Assembly: GCA_017795045.1 (NCBI GenBank)
Contig: CP051244.1
Location: 1,351,407 to 1,415,406, forward strand
Origin: Allomuricauda sp.
Lineage (GTDB): Bacteria > Bacteroidota > Bacteroidia > Flavobacteriales > Flavobacteriaceae
Direction: 5' to 3'
Length of the DNA: 64,000 bases
Below the pieces are notes generated by a model. That model did no database searches, was not told where the DNA came from, and worked only from the letters and a program-made list of their open reading frames with translations. A program made the position numbers and the translations under genes. This document shows, in pieces, positions 26,562 to 35,222 of this stretch; position 1 is the first letter of the stretch, and each line of letters starts with the position of its first letter.

Positions 26562-28358
26562 CTATTCCTGTTTTAACCAACTTTTTCGTTGTTGGAGCAT
26601 TGATTTGGATGGGTTTTGCTCCATGTCTTCCATAAGATGGATGGAATAATCTGGACTTGGACGTAAGACCAGTGAAGTTGTTTTTGGAACCCCGTAACGG
26701 GTAAAGCTCACTTCTAGGGAGTCCCCTATGTTGAATTGCTTCAGGTAATCCAAAAAGTCTTGCTCTTCAGAAAATGAAGCGCCATTAATGTTAAGAATTA
26801 CATCGCCATTGTCCAATCCGGCGAGGTAGGCAGGGCTATCCATGACAGGATTTCTCAATATTTTATACCCGGAATTATCAGGACTCATGGACGTATAGGC
26901 TCCAAAATAGGGTTCCGTTTTAGGCTGTTCCAAGTGCACCCCGACGGAGTTCAGCAAAGAAACATAATTGGGCATTCCACTTTTATAGATGTAGGTGTTG
27001 AAGAAATCATCCCCAAACTTTTTGCCGGCAAATGCGTTGAGGGCATCATGAAGGTTTTCTAGGGTGTAGGGTACTTCAGGCTTTCCGTATTGTTGCCAAA
27101 CAGACTTCATAAAATCATCCAAATCAAGACCATTTTCACGCAAAGAAAGGTCCAAGGCCAAACCTAGTACGCTGCCATAGGAATAGTACGAAATAAAGGT
27201 GTTGTCCCTATTCACGGGATCAACCGAAGTGGCCGCGTCAACAAAAGGCGCTTGATAGCTCATTTCAATAGGGTTGAAAAACTGCCGGGCCGGGGAATTC
27301 CAAACATAGTTGAAGGTGCCTGTAATACCTTCCACATATGCTGCGGGGGAAATCAGGCCTGCCCTGCACAAAATCAGATTGGTATAGTAACTGGTAAACC
27401 CTTCGGCGAACCAAAGCGCACCGCTCATGTCGGCTGCTTCAAAATCAAAAGGCTCCAAGGACTTTGGACGGATACGTTCCACGTTCCATGCATGGAAAAA
27501 CTCGTGGGACACCGTACCAATATTGCGTTCCATTCCCCCACCGGCCAAACTTCGAGTGCTCGTTAGGATAGTGGAATTTCTGTGTTCCATACCATCCCCG
27601 GAGGCATTGGGAATGTAACAAGCCAAAAAGGTATAGGAGCCATGATCAAAATTGGGGAGCTCGCCAAAAACATCCTTTTCCGCCAAGACCACCTTTTTTA
27701 CCTTTTCAAAATAGGTGTCGGCCTCCTCTTCGGTTCCATTGTGATGAAGGGCTAGCTGAATGGTCTTCCCATCAACCTCAAAAGAACGGAGCGTAAAATT
27801 GCTGATCTCAGTAGGGCTGTCCATAAAATAATAGAGGTTGGGTGCGGAATAGGTTGTACCGGAAACCAAGGGCAATTGGGTGGCCACTTTCCAGTTGAGA
27901 TCCTCTCGGACATCAAAGGTCACTTCAATGTTGCGTTCGCTGAGGGAAGGAGCATACATGAAAGTGGCGGGAATGTTCAAATGGGCATGGGTCTCATCAA
28001 TTTGGGAGTAGGTCCCATCGCCACGATTGGCAAACAAGGTATATTGGATCTGAATGGAGCCATCATGACCGGTCACTTGCCATTCATAAGGATTGGGTCG
28101 ATGAACGGACAATATCTTTCCCTTACTGTCAAAAGCCTTGAATCCATAAACGTTTTTGGCAAACTCATGCAAGGCATATCTCCCTGGGGAAGTACGGCTC
28201 ATTCGAAAGGAAATGGTATCCCCGTCCAAATTTGGGAAAGTAGCATGGACGGATGCCTCGTGGTGCACGGCATTCGCAAACGAAATGGTATAGGAATTGG
28301 TCTGTGCCATGGACCACAAACCGGAAAGTATTGCAAAAAGGGAGAGAACAAGTTTCAT
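26562..28358 (-). CDS. M61 family metallopeptidase (glycyl aminopeptidase-like) with PDZ domain
   Basis: I chose ATG 28358 over a TTG two codons upstream; the protein then has 598 residues and a signal peptide (1-18, WSMAQ). The M61 catalytic domain has the zinc motif HEFFH at 285-289 and the third ligand Glu319 in LWFAEGFTSYY, with GTVSHEFFHAWNVERIRPKSLEPFDFE typical of the family. A PDZ domain lies at about 490-570 (PAYLAGLDNGDVILNINGASF). The enzyme is probably periplasmic; substrates of bacterial M61 peptidases are poorly defined. A second M61 gene is at 61042. Confidence 0.92.
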   Translation of the reverse strand: MKLVLSLFAILSGLWSMAQTNSYTISFANAVHHEASVHATFPNLDGDTISFRMSRTSPGRYALHEFAKNVYGFKAFDSKGKILSVHRPNPYEWQVTGHDGSIQIQYTLFANRGDGTYSQIDETHAHLNIPATFMYAPSLSERNIEVTFDVREDLNWKVATQLPLVSGTTYSAPNLYYFMDSPTEISNFTLRSFEVDGKTIQLALHHNGTEEEADTYFEKVKKVVLAEKDVFGELPNFDHGSYTFLACYIPNASGDGMEHRNSTILTSTRSLAGGGMERNIGTVSHEFFHAWNVERIRPKSLEPFDFEAADMSGALWFAEGFTSYYTNLILCRAGLISPAAYVEGITGTFNYVWNSPARQFFNPIEMSYQAPFVDAATSVDPVNRDNTFISYYSYGSVLGLALDLSLRENGLDLDDFMKSVWQQYGKPEVPYTLENLHDALNAFAGKKFGDDFFNTYIYKSGMPNYVSLLNSVGVHLEQPKTEPYFGAYTSMSPDNSGYKILRNPVMDSPAYLAGLDNGDVILNINGASFSEEQDFLDYLKQFNIGDSLEVSFTRYGVPKTTSLVLRPSPDYSIHLMEDMEQNPSKSMLQQRKSWLKQE

Positions 28359-28385
28359 TTTCAATAGGTTTAGTGGAAACGAATA

Positions 28386-28403
28386 TACTGTTTAAAAACA
28401 GTA
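28386..28403. promoter_or_regulatory. 18-bp palindrome in the bioF promoter region
   Basis: TACTGTTTAAAAACAGTA: arms of eight bases around AA. It ends five bases before the TACATTTG box of bioF, a usual operator position. It is not the classic BirA operator and does not recur before bioA or bioB. Confidence 0.45.
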
Positions 28404-28408
28404 AGTGC

Positions 28409-28416
28409 TACATTTG
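28409..28416 (+). promoter_or_regulatory. -7 promoter box of bioF
   Basis: TACATTTG matches TAnnTTTG; the bioF ATG is four bases downstream, the same spacing as at glyS and bioB. Confidence 0.5.
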
Positions 28417-28420
28417 TTCT

Positions 28421-29593
28421 ATGGGGAAATTACCTGAGAAACTACAATCCAAACTTACCGAGCGAATGGGGAACAATGCCCTTAGAAAGCTGCCATCCAG
28501 TGCGGGTTTGGTGGACTTTTCATCGAACGATTATTTGGGTCTGGCAATGAATGAGGGGTTGACCCAGATTGCCACTTGGTTTTTGGAAGGAAAACAGCCC
28601 ACAAACGGTTCATCGGGCTCCAGATTACTGACCGGAAATCATGGGTTGTATAAGGAGTTGGAAGATTTTTTGACCCAGCATCACCGAGCTGAATCGGCTT
28701 TGGTGTTCAACTCGGGCTACGATGCCAATATTGGCTTTTTCTCATCTGTTCCCCAACGTGGCGATATAGTTTTATATGATGAATTGATTCATGCCAGTAT
28801 CCGGGATGGCATTCAGATGGGACATGCCAAAGGGTACAAGTTTGCCCATAACAATTTGGACAGTTTGGAGCGAAAGCTTCGGTCGCTTCGAGTGCAGCTG
28901 GGGAGTGAGGGAGATGTTTTTGTCGTCACTGAGTCGGTATTTTCCATGGATGGCGATTCACCCGATTTGAAGGGTTTGGCCAACTTTTGTGTTGAGGAAG
29001 GTTGTTTTTTGGTGGTTGATGAAGCCCATGCCACTGGAGTATTGGGTGAGGGAAGAGACCTGATCTGCCAGTTGGGTCTGGAGCATGAGGTTTTTGCGCG
29101 GATCATCACTTTTGGAAAGACCATAGGGTGTCATGGAGCTGCCGTTTTAGGCCCTGAAAAGCTGAAGGCTTACTTGGTCAATTTTGCCCGAAGTTTTATT
29201 TACACGACAGCATTACCACCGCACACAGTAGCCACTATTTTGGCTTCATACCAATATATAAGGGATAATGGGACTGAACTGTCGGAAAGATTGTTGGAGA
29301 ATATCGATTACTTCAAGAAGCAAGTGTCCCTTTTGGATTTGGAAGACTGTTTCATTGAAAGCAAATCTGCCATTCAATGTGCCTTGGTGCCAGGAAATGA
29401 GAAAGTGAAGACCATCGCTGCAGCATTGCAAGAGGAAGGCTTTGAGGTAAAGCCCATTCTTTCCCCAACGGTAAAAGCCGGAGAGGAACGGTTGCGATTT
29501 TGTTTGCACGCCTATAACACAAAAGAAGAAATATCACGAATTTTGCATATTGTACAACGTATACTCGGTGAAAAAGGAATTTTACACAATTGA
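28421..29593 (+). CDS. bioF: 8-amino-7-oxononanoate synthase (KAPA synthase)
   Basis: BioF condenses pimeloyl-ACP (or -CoA) with alanine to make KAPA, the first step of biotin ring assembly; PLP enzyme. I chose ATG 28421 (MGKLPEKLQSKL, 390 residues) because the upstream frame overlaps the M61 gene and the promoter box. Visible motifs: FSSNDYLGLAMN, NGSSGSRLLTGNH, ALVFNSGYDANIGF, VVTESVFSMDGDSPDLKGLANFC, VVDEAHATGVLGE, and the PLP lysine in IITFGKTIGCHGA. The downstream DUF2007 frame begins inside its last codons. It opens the bioF-DUF2007-bioD operon. Confidence 0.93.
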   Translation: MGKLPEKLQSKLTERMGNNALRKLPSSAGLVDFSSNDYLGLAMNEGLTQIATWFLEGKQPTNGSSGSRLLTGNHGLYKELEDFLTQHHRAESALVFNSGYDANIGFFSSVPQRGDIVLYDELIHASIRDGIQMGHAKGYKFAHNNLDSLERKLRSLRVQLGSEGDVFVVTESVFSMDGDSPDLKGLANFCVEEGCFLVVDEAHATGVLGEGRDLICQLGLEHEVFARIITFGKTIGCHGAAVLGPEKLKAYLVNFARSFIYTTALPPHTVATILASYQYIRDNGTELSERLLENIDYFKKQVSLLDLEDCFIESKSAIQCALVPGNEKVKTIAAALQEEGFEVKPILSPTVKAGEERLRFCLHAYNTKEEISRILHIVQRILGEKGILHN

Positions 29594-29948
29594 CTCATTT
29601 TTTCTGGAGTCAGATGCCCAAATTGCCAAGGCAAAGCTCGAATCTGAAGGAATTCCTGCCTTTATATGGGAGGAGAACCTTAATTATCATACGGCAACCA
29701 GCTATTCCCGGATTCGTCTACAGGTGTACAAATCACAAAAAGACGAGGCCTTGGAGATTTATGAAGAGATCAAAAATTATGCAAGGGATGAAAACGGGAA
29801 TTTGATCATATGCCCAAACTGCAAGGCTGCCAAGTCTGAGAAGTATTATTCCAGAAAAGGGATTTTCCTTAAACTTTTTCCGTTTTTCGAGTCGGCAAAG
29901 TACCGATGTATGCAGTGTAATTTTATTACCAGACCCCAAGATTCATGA
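29568..29948 (+). CDS. DUF2007-like zinc-ribbon protein in the biotin operon
   Basis: There is no ATG. The frame can start at TTG 29550 (132 residues) or at GTG 29568 (126 residues, KKEFYTIDSFFLES); I list the latter because KEFYTIDSF with the alternating hydrophobic pattern is the usual DUF2007 beginning. The N-terminal alpha/beta fold (SDAQIAKAKLESEGIPAFIWEENLNYHTATSYSRIRLQVYKSQKDEALEIYEEI) is a signal-transducing-like DUF2007 domain; the C-terminus has two cysteine pairs (CPNCKAAKSEKYYSRKG and CMQCNFITRP), a zinc ribbon. It overlaps the bioF end and its TGA overlaps the bioD ATG (ATGA), so it is translationally coupled. A role in biotin synthesis is not shown. Confidence 0.75.
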   Translation: MKKEFYTIDSFFLESDAQIAKAKLESEGIPAFIWEENLNYHTATSYSRIRLQVYKSQKDEALEIYEEIKNYARDENGNLIICPNCKAAKSEKYYSRKGIFLKLFPFFESAKYRCMQCNFITRPQDS

Positions 29949-30559
29949 AACTATTTATTACAGGAATTTCAACTGAAGTAGGAAAAACAGTGGTCTCGGC
30001 CATAGTGGTGGAAGCGCTAGAGGCGGATTATTGGAAACCTATACAGGCCGGGGATCTGGACCATTCCGATAGTCATAAAGTGAAAGATTTTATATCCAAC
30101 AAGAAAACGGTCATCCACCCCAATAGCTATGCCCTACAAACACCGATGAGTCCGCATGCCGCTGCGGAAATTGATGGAATTACCATTGATTTGGATACAA
30201 TTATCCCTCCTGAAACCGATAACCATTTGGTAATCGAGGGTGCAGGTGGACTTTTGGTTCCGTTGAACGATTCCGATACTATTTTTGACCTGATACAGCC
30301 CGATTACAAGGTGATTGTGGTCTCCAGACATTACTTGGGAAGCATTAACCATACCCTTTTGACCCTTGAAAAGTTGGAAGAGAAGCAAGTCAAGGTAGGG
30401 ATTATCTTCAGTGGGGATGAGCACCCAACCACGGAAAGTATCATTTTAAAGAAAACCGGAGCAACCTTTTTGGGAAGGATCAATGAGGAACAAAAGTTTG
30501 ACAAAGGGACTATAAAGAAATATGCAGATCAATTGAGGTCAGCTTTGGAATCATTCTAA
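29945..30559 (+). CDS. bioD: ATP-dependent dethiobiotin synthetase
   Basis: BioD closes the ureido ring of dethiobiotin from DAPA, CO2 and ATP. The 204-residue protein has the P-loop ITGISTEVGKTVVSAIVVEAL, WKPIQAGD, the substrate segment SYALQTPMSPHAAAEIDG and VIEGAGGLLVPLND. In most BioD proteins the P-loop reads GTDTxVGKT; here it is GISTEVGKT. The ATG overlaps the TGA of the preceding gene. The 3' end overlaps the convergent glycosyltransferase gene by nine bases. Confidence 0.94.
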   Translation: MKLFITGISTEVGKTVVSAIVVEALEADYWKPIQAGDLDHSDSHKVKDFISNKKTVIHPNSYALQTPMSPHAAAEIDGITIDLDTIIPPETDNHLVIEGAGGLLVPLNDSDTIFDLIQPDYKVIVVSRHYLGSINHTLLTLEKLEEKQVKVGIIFSGDEHPTTESIILKKTGATFLGRINEEQKFDKGTIKKYADQLRSALESF

Positions 30560-32035
30560 CCGTTGATAGATGAGACCTCGGTCCACAGTGGCCAGTAAAG
30601 TGTAATGATTGGCCAAATATGCATCAATATACGAATTGTACTCCACCAATTTTTTATCAAATATCTTTTTACCCTTGCGTGCTACTATGATCTTGGGCTT
30701 TAGGACATCCATGATGTAGTGTAGTTCTTCCATACCCGTTTTTCTAGGATTTTCCATGTAGGGATATAACTCCTCCCGGGCAATATTGCTGGGGTGGGTC
30801 ACCGCTTTGGTCGGGGGATCCACACCCAATACCCAATACCCAATATGGTACTCGGTAAAAAAGATGTTCTGGGTGTCCAGATCATGGGCTTCAATATATT
30901 TGGGAACATCTACTCCCTCCCCATTAAAAAAAGACCCTTTTTCCATCTTGTTCCCAACGATGTTTACGTACTCCAAATACGCTTCCATGGGGAGCAACAG
31001 GAGAAGTGTCATGGCCAATGGTTTAAAAATTTTCTTTGGAGGGATGAGTTTACCGATCATAATTCCAAAAGGAATCAACACAAAAGGATAAAGTTGGATC
31101 ATGTAATGGCCATTCACCTTTCCCGTTTGCATAAACGAAACAAGGACGGCAATGACGATAACCATCAATATTTGTAAAGGTCTTGACTTAAAGTCGATTT
31201 TTTTTGAGGCAAACCCTGCGGTAAGTAGGCCAAGGATTCCAATAATAAAAGGCAATGCTTTGAGAGGAGAATGGAATTTGGAATCGGAATAGGCCAAAGG
31301 CGCCTCAAATATGGATTGCCACCACACTTGGAAATGGCCTTCAAGATAATATGGCAATGCTGTAAGGGCCAATACAAACAAAAAACCCATTCCCATAAAA
31401 ACCATTCTCTTCAGGACCACTCCAAACTGTTTAATGGCAAATCCTTCCCACAAAAAATAGATTCCAAGTACTAAAACAGGATAGACCATGTTCAATTTGG
31501 ACATTACGGACAATCCAAAAAGGGTTCCGGTCAAAAAATACCATTTTACATGATCTTTGGTAAGCAAAAGATATGTTCCAGCCGCAAAGAAAAAGGTGCA
31601 GATATGTTCAGACATTACCCCTTGTAGGCTCCCAAACAAGCTTTGGAAGAACACACAGAACACAGCGGACCAAAAAGCCACTTTTTTGGATGTTATCTTA
31701 GCCGCCATTCCGTAGGTGAATAAAGCTGTAAGGGCCACTAGTAAAGTGCCAAAAAACCGAATGGCCATAAAACTCTTACCAAATATTTTGATGATGACCG
31801 CAAAAAACAAAAAGGTAACAGGTGGTTTCAGGTCCCAAAGTTGGGTGTATGGGAGGTGTCCGTTTACCCAAGACTGCGCCATGATAATGAAAGTGCTTTC
31901 ATCCCGGTCCACATAGTCTCTGAAGAAAAAGGGAAACCGTATAAAGAAAGCTACGAGGAATAAAATCAAAAAAACGGTTTTCCAATCCAGGTTTTTGTAG
32001 TTGGGCGAGGCAAGGCTGGTAATTTTTTTAAGCAC
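30551..32035 (-). CDS. GT39/PMT-family membrane glycosyltransferase
   Basis: The 494-residue protein starts at GTG (VLKKITSLASPN) and has a dozen or so membrane helices. The first periplasmic loop carries the acidic FRDYVDRDESTFIIMAQSWVNGHLPYTQLWDLKPP block, typical of ArnT/PMT-like polyprenyl-phosphate sugar transferases, with the essential Asp-Glu. The C-terminal part is soluble (about 385-494). It probably moves a sugar from a lipid carrier to a protein or lipid acceptor outside the membrane. It lies on the opposite strand between bioD and bioA and has no visible biotin link. It contains a triple 7-base repeat at 30824-30844. Confidence 0.85.
   Translation of the reverse strand: MLKKITSLASPNYKNLDWKTVFLILFLVAFFIRFPFFFRDYVDRDESTFIIMAQSWVNGHLPYTQLWDLKPPVTFLFFAVIIKIFGKSFMAIRFFGTLLVALTALFTYGMAAKITSKKVAFWSAVFCVFFQSLFGSLQGVMSEHICTFFFAAGTYLLLTKDHVKWYFLTGTLFGLSVMSKLNMVYPVLVLGIYFLWEGFAIKQFGVVLKRMVFMGMGFLFVLALTALPYYLEGHFQVWWQSIFEAPLAYSDSKFHSPLKALPFIIGILGLLTAGFASKKIDFKSRPLQILMVIVIAVLVSFMQTGKVNGHYMIQLYPFVLIPFGIMIGKLIPPKKIFKPLAMTLLLLLPMEAYLEYVNIVGNKMEKGSFFNGEGVDVPKYIEAHDLDTQNIFFTEYHIGYWVLGVDPPTKAVTHPSNIAREELYPYMENPRKTGMEELHYIMDVLKPKIIVARKGKKIFDKKLVEYNSYIDAYLANHYTLLATVDRGLIYQRLE
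30824..30844. repeat. Three tandem copies of ACCCAAT inside the GT39-like gene
   Basis: Three adjacent 7-base units within coding sequence. A unit length not divisible by three means that slippage would shift the frame about 90 codons before the stop. Confidence 0.7.
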
Positions 32036-32067
32036 GGTCCCGATTAAGTTTTTTGGCTATTAATTGT

Positions 32068-32075
32068 CATCTTTG
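32068..32075 (+). promoter_or_regulatory. Near-consensus -7 box for bioA
   Basis: CATCTTTG followed by CA has one mismatch to TAnnTTTG. It lies downstream of the first in-frame TTG (32053), so translation should begin at 32098 or 32116. Confidence 0.4.
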
Positions 32076-32097
32076 CAAGATAGATAAATTGAGGCGT

Positions 32098-33384
32098 TTG
32101 AGTAAGAGAGTACCAGTGGAAAAATTATCGGAGCGGGACAAAAAACATCTATGGCACCCATTGACCCAACATAAGGTGCATCCCACCATGTTGGCCATTG
32201 CCAGGGCGGAGGGAGCACTCCTCTATGATGAGGACGGAAAGGAATATGTAGACGGTATTTCATCTTGGTATACCTGTATGTACGGGCATTGCCATCCTTA
32301 TATTTTGGAAAAGGTCATGGAGCAGATGCAACGTTTGGACCAGGTGGTCTTTAGTGGATTCACCCACGAACCTGCAGTTCGGTTGTCCGAAGAGCTCATT
32401 AAAATACTTCCAGGGAACCAAGAAAAACTCTTCTTTTCGGACAATGGATCTACCTCCACGGAGATAGGCATTAAAATGGCATTGCAATATCACTTTAACC
32501 GTGGGGAGAAGCGTAATGTGCTTCTCGCTTTTGAGGAAGGATTCCATGGGGATACATTTGGTGCCATGTCCGTTTCCGGCTTATCGGTCTATAATGGTCC
32601 ATTTGAGGATTTCTTTATTGAAGTGGAGCGGATTCCTGTTCCCACTAAGGAAAATATCGACCAAATTTTAAGTCAACTTAAGGAGCGCTTAAAGAAGAAT
32701 GACTTGGCCGGATTTATCTATGAACCTTTGGTTCAAGGTGCTGCCGCCATGAAGATGCACCATGCAGAAGGACTGGATCAAATATTGATCTTGTTGAAAG
32801 AGCACCATGTGCTCACTATTGCGGATGAAGTAATGACGGGTTTTGGTAAAACCGGAAAGCATTTTGCCTCGGATTACCTTACTACCAAACCGGATATCAT
32901 GTGCTTATCAAAGGCCCTGACCGCTGGTTTGATTCCTATGGGACTTACTACTTGTACCGAGGAAGTATACAAAGCATTTTACAGTGATGATATAGCGAAG
33001 GGTCTTTTCCACGGGCATACCTATACAGCAAATCCCTTGGCTTGCACAGCGGCTTTGGCGGCTTTGGAATTGCTTCAAACAGATGAAATCCAAGAGAATA
33101 TTGGGAACATTATTGATTGGCACCAACAGTTTGACAAAGAAATGCGAAACCATCCCAAAGTGGGCGGTACGCGTCAATTGGGCGTGATTTATGCCTTGGA
33201 CCTCAATGTGAAGATGGAACGCTACGGAAACCTGAGAGACCGACTTTTCAAACACTTTATGGATAATGGGGTCTTTTTACGTCCGTTGGGGAACACCATT
33301 TATATTTTGGCACCGTTCATTACTTCAAGGGAGCAAATGGAAAGGATATATGATGCCATCAGATCCGCTGTTGAATCGATTTAA
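32098..33384 (+). CDS. bioA: Adenosylmethionine-8-amino-7-oxononanoate aminotransferase
   Basis: BioA transfers the amino group of S-adenosylmethionine to KAPA to give DAPA; PLP class III aminotransferase. No ATG precedes the conserved region. I list TTG 32098 (SKRVPVEKLSERDKKHLWHPLTQHK, 428 residues); GTG 32116 is an alternative and TTG 32053 is the longest frame but precedes the promoter box. Key segments: LWHPLTQHK, DGISSWYTCMYGHCHP, FFSDNGSTSTEIGIKMALQYH, FHGDTFGAMS, LTIADEVMTGFGKTG, and PLP lysine in DIMCLSKALTAGLIPMG. The ketosynthase gene follows after nine bases. Confidence 0.93.
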   Translation: MSKRVPVEKLSERDKKHLWHPLTQHKVHPTMLAIARAEGALLYDEDGKEYVDGISSWYTCMYGHCHPYILEKVMEQMQRLDQVVFSGFTHEPAVRLSEELIKILPGNQEKLFFSDNGSTSTEIGIKMALQYHFNRGEKRNVLLAFEEGFHGDTFGAMSVSGLSVYNGPFEDFFIEVERIPVPTKENIDQILSQLKERLKKNDLAGFIYEPLVQGAAAMKMHHAEGLDQILILLKEHHVLTIADEVMTGFGKTGKHFASDYLTTKPDIMCLSKALTAGLIPMGLTTCTEEVYKAFYSDDIAKGLFHGHTYTANPLACTAALAALELLQTDEIQENIGNIIDWHQQFDKEMRNHPKVGGTRQLGVIYALDLNVKMERYGNLRDRLFKHFMDNGVFLRPLGNTIYILAPFITSREQMERIYDAIRSAVESI

Positions 33385-33393
33385 GGATTATCT

Positions 33394-34572
33394 ATGTTGA
33401 AAGAGCCTATTTCCATTACTGCATTGTCATCCATATCCACTTTGGGGGAAACTTTGGATGAGGTATGGGAAGCGTACACAACAGAAAATCATTTTTTATC
33501 CGAGGTTCAAATTGGTGATCAAACCGTATGGGCATCGCGATTACCTCAAGCGGTGAAATTGGCGATTGAACAATTGCGCCAATCGGATATCAAATACAAA
33601 TATTTGGATGCCTCAGTGTTGTTTGCTATTTATGCTTCGCGAAAAGCTGTTGAACAAGCAGGATGGGGAAGTGACTCCAATTTTGGTATTAATATAGGTT
33701 CGTCGCGTGGCGCTACTTCTCTTTTTGAAAAATACCACCAAGAGTTTTTAGCTGATGGAAAACCCTCAACCTTATCATCCCCAACTACTACTTTGGGGAA
33801 TATTTCATCATGGGTGGCGCATGACTTAAAATCCAAAGGGCCAGATATTTCACATTCCATTACCTGCTCCACAGCCCTGCATGCAGTTTTAAATGGTGTA
33901 GCGTGGATTCAAAGTGGCATGACAGATAAATTTTTGGTAGGGGGTAGTGAGGCCCCTTTGACCCCTTTCACCATTGCACAAATGCAGGCATTGAAAGTAT
34001 ATTCCAAAGTGCCATCTAGAGCAGAGGCGAAAGATGATTTTCCCTGCAAAACCATGGATTTGGATAAAACCAAGAATACCATGGTTCTGGGAGAGGCTGC
34101 AGGAATGGCGTGCTTGGAAAAAGGCGAAAAAGAAAATACCATGGCTTTTATCGAGGGTGTTGGGTATGCCACGGAACCTTTGCAACACAGTGTTTCCGTA
34201 AGTGCCGATGCAGAGTGTTTTCAAGATTCCATGCAAATGGCGTTGGGCAAACTAGATCCCTCCGAAGTCGATGTGATAGTCATGCATGCCCCAGGAACCA
34301 TAAAAGGAGATATATCGGAGTACAATGCCATTCAAAAGGTGTTTTGTAACAAAACTCCATTTTTAACTACTAATAAATGGAAAGTAGGGCACACCTTCGG
34401 AGCTTCTGGTTCACTCAGCCTAGAATTGGCAGTGTTGATGCTTAACCACCAGAGGCCGATATCCATTCCGTTCGTTACTTACCAAGCACTTCCAAAAACC
34501 ATCAATAAAGTCATGGTCAATGCTGTCGGCTTTGGTGGAAATGCGGTATCGATTTTACTTTCCAAAAGATAA
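33394..34572 (+). CDS. FabF-like beta-ketoacyl synthase in the biotin locus
   Basis: The 392-residue protein is a thiolase-fold condensing enzyme of the KAS I/II family. The catalytic residues are in place: Cys158 (SITCSTALHA), His298 (VIVMHAPGTIKGD), Lys328 and His333 (TTNKWKVGHTFGASGS). The glycine-rich C-terminus VNAVGFGGNAVSILL matches FabF's. The N-terminus is shortened and unusual (ISITALSSISTLGETLDEVWEAYTT), and the family's DTACSSS-like block is changed to SITCSTAL, so this is a divergent paralogue and not the housekeeping FabF. It starts nine bases after bioA. Its likely role is making or extending the pimeloyl precursor; that is an inference from position. Confidence 0.85.
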   Translation: MLKEPISITALSSISTLGETLDEVWEAYTTENHFLSEVQIGDQTVWASRLPQAVKLAIEQLRQSDIKYKYLDASVLFAIYASRKAVEQAGWGSDSNFGINIGSSRGATSLFEKYHQEFLADGKPSTLSSPTTTLGNISSWVAHDLKSKGPDISHSITCSTALHAVLNGVAWIQSGMTDKFLVGGSEAPLTPFTIAQMQALKVYSKVPSRAEAKDDFPCKTMDLDKTKNTMVLGEAAGMACLEKGEKENTMAFIEGVGYATEPLQHSVSVSADAECFQDSMQMALGKLDPSEVDVIVMHAPGTIKGDISEYNAIQKVFCNKTPFLTTNKWKVGHTFGASGSLSLELAVLMLNHQRPISIPFVTYQALPKTINKVMVNAVGFGGNAVSILLSKR

Positions 34573-34642
34573 CCTTAGTGCTATCAGGAATTCTGCACAA
34601 AGTCTTATCTTACACCTAGTACCAACGTTAAATTTTATTACC

Positions 34643-35218
34643 ATGGAAAATTGGTTTGCCGCTTTGACTGTGTTTGAAAAAGTCTACTGGATTGTTGCCA
34701 TTGCTGGTTCAGCCATCCTTTTGGTTCTTGTAATAATGACCTTAATTGGAGGTGATGTAGATGATTTGGGAGATGTGGACACTGACATTGAGACCGATAC
34801 AGGAATAGATTTTCAATTTCTGTCCTTTAAAAACTTGATGGGTTTTTTCACCATTTTTGGTTGGACTGGAATTGCTTGCATAGAAAATGAAGTGTCCACA
34901 AGTCTTACTGTTATAATCTCAGTGGTATGCGGACTATTAATGATGCTTGCCATGGCCTCCTTGTTTTATTATTTGGCCAAACTACAGAGCAGCGGCACAC
35001 TAAAATTGTCCAATGCGGTAAATCAAATTGGGGAAGTCTACCTGACCATAGGGGCCAATCGTACTCGAATTGGGAAAGTATCCGTCAATGTGCAAGGTAC
35101 TTTGCGCGAGCTTTCGGCACTAACGGACGAGGACCATGATTTGGTACAGGGGAACGTGGTAAAAGTACAGGAAGTAACCGATACCGGAATATTGATCGTT
35201 AATCTTTTAAATAAATAA
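34643..35218 (+). CDS. NfeD/YuaF-like membrane protein, partner of flotillin
   Basis: I chose ATG 34643 (MENWFAALTVFEKVYW, 191 residues); the frame runs back into the ketosynthase gene. There are three membrane helices (about 13-35, 60-80 and 92-115), with an acidic loop GGDVDDLGDVDTDIETDTGID between the first two. The C-terminus (about 125-190) is an OB-fold-like NfeD domain: QIGEVYLTIGANRTRIGKVSVNVQGTLRELSALTDEDHDLVQGNVVKVQEVTDTGILIV. Such proteins are encoded beside flotillins and act with them at the membrane (YuaF-FloT of Bacillus). The flotillin gene starts four bases later. Confidence 0.85.
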   Translation: MENWFAALTVFEKVYWIVAIAGSAILLVLVIMTLIGGDVDDLGDVDTDIETDTGIDFQFLSFKNLMGFFTIFGWTGIACIENEVSTSLTVIISVVCGLLMMLAMASLFYYLAKLQSSGTLKLSNAVNQIGEVYLTIGANRTRIGKVSVNVQGTLRELSALTDEDHDLVQGNVVKVQEVTDTGILIVNLLNK

Positions 35219-35222
35219 CCAT

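Noticed and set aside
28253-28420. N-terminal extension of BioF by 56 residues
   Set aside because: It overlaps the divergent M61 gene and the bioF promoter; the KAPA synthase family starts near the chosen ATG.
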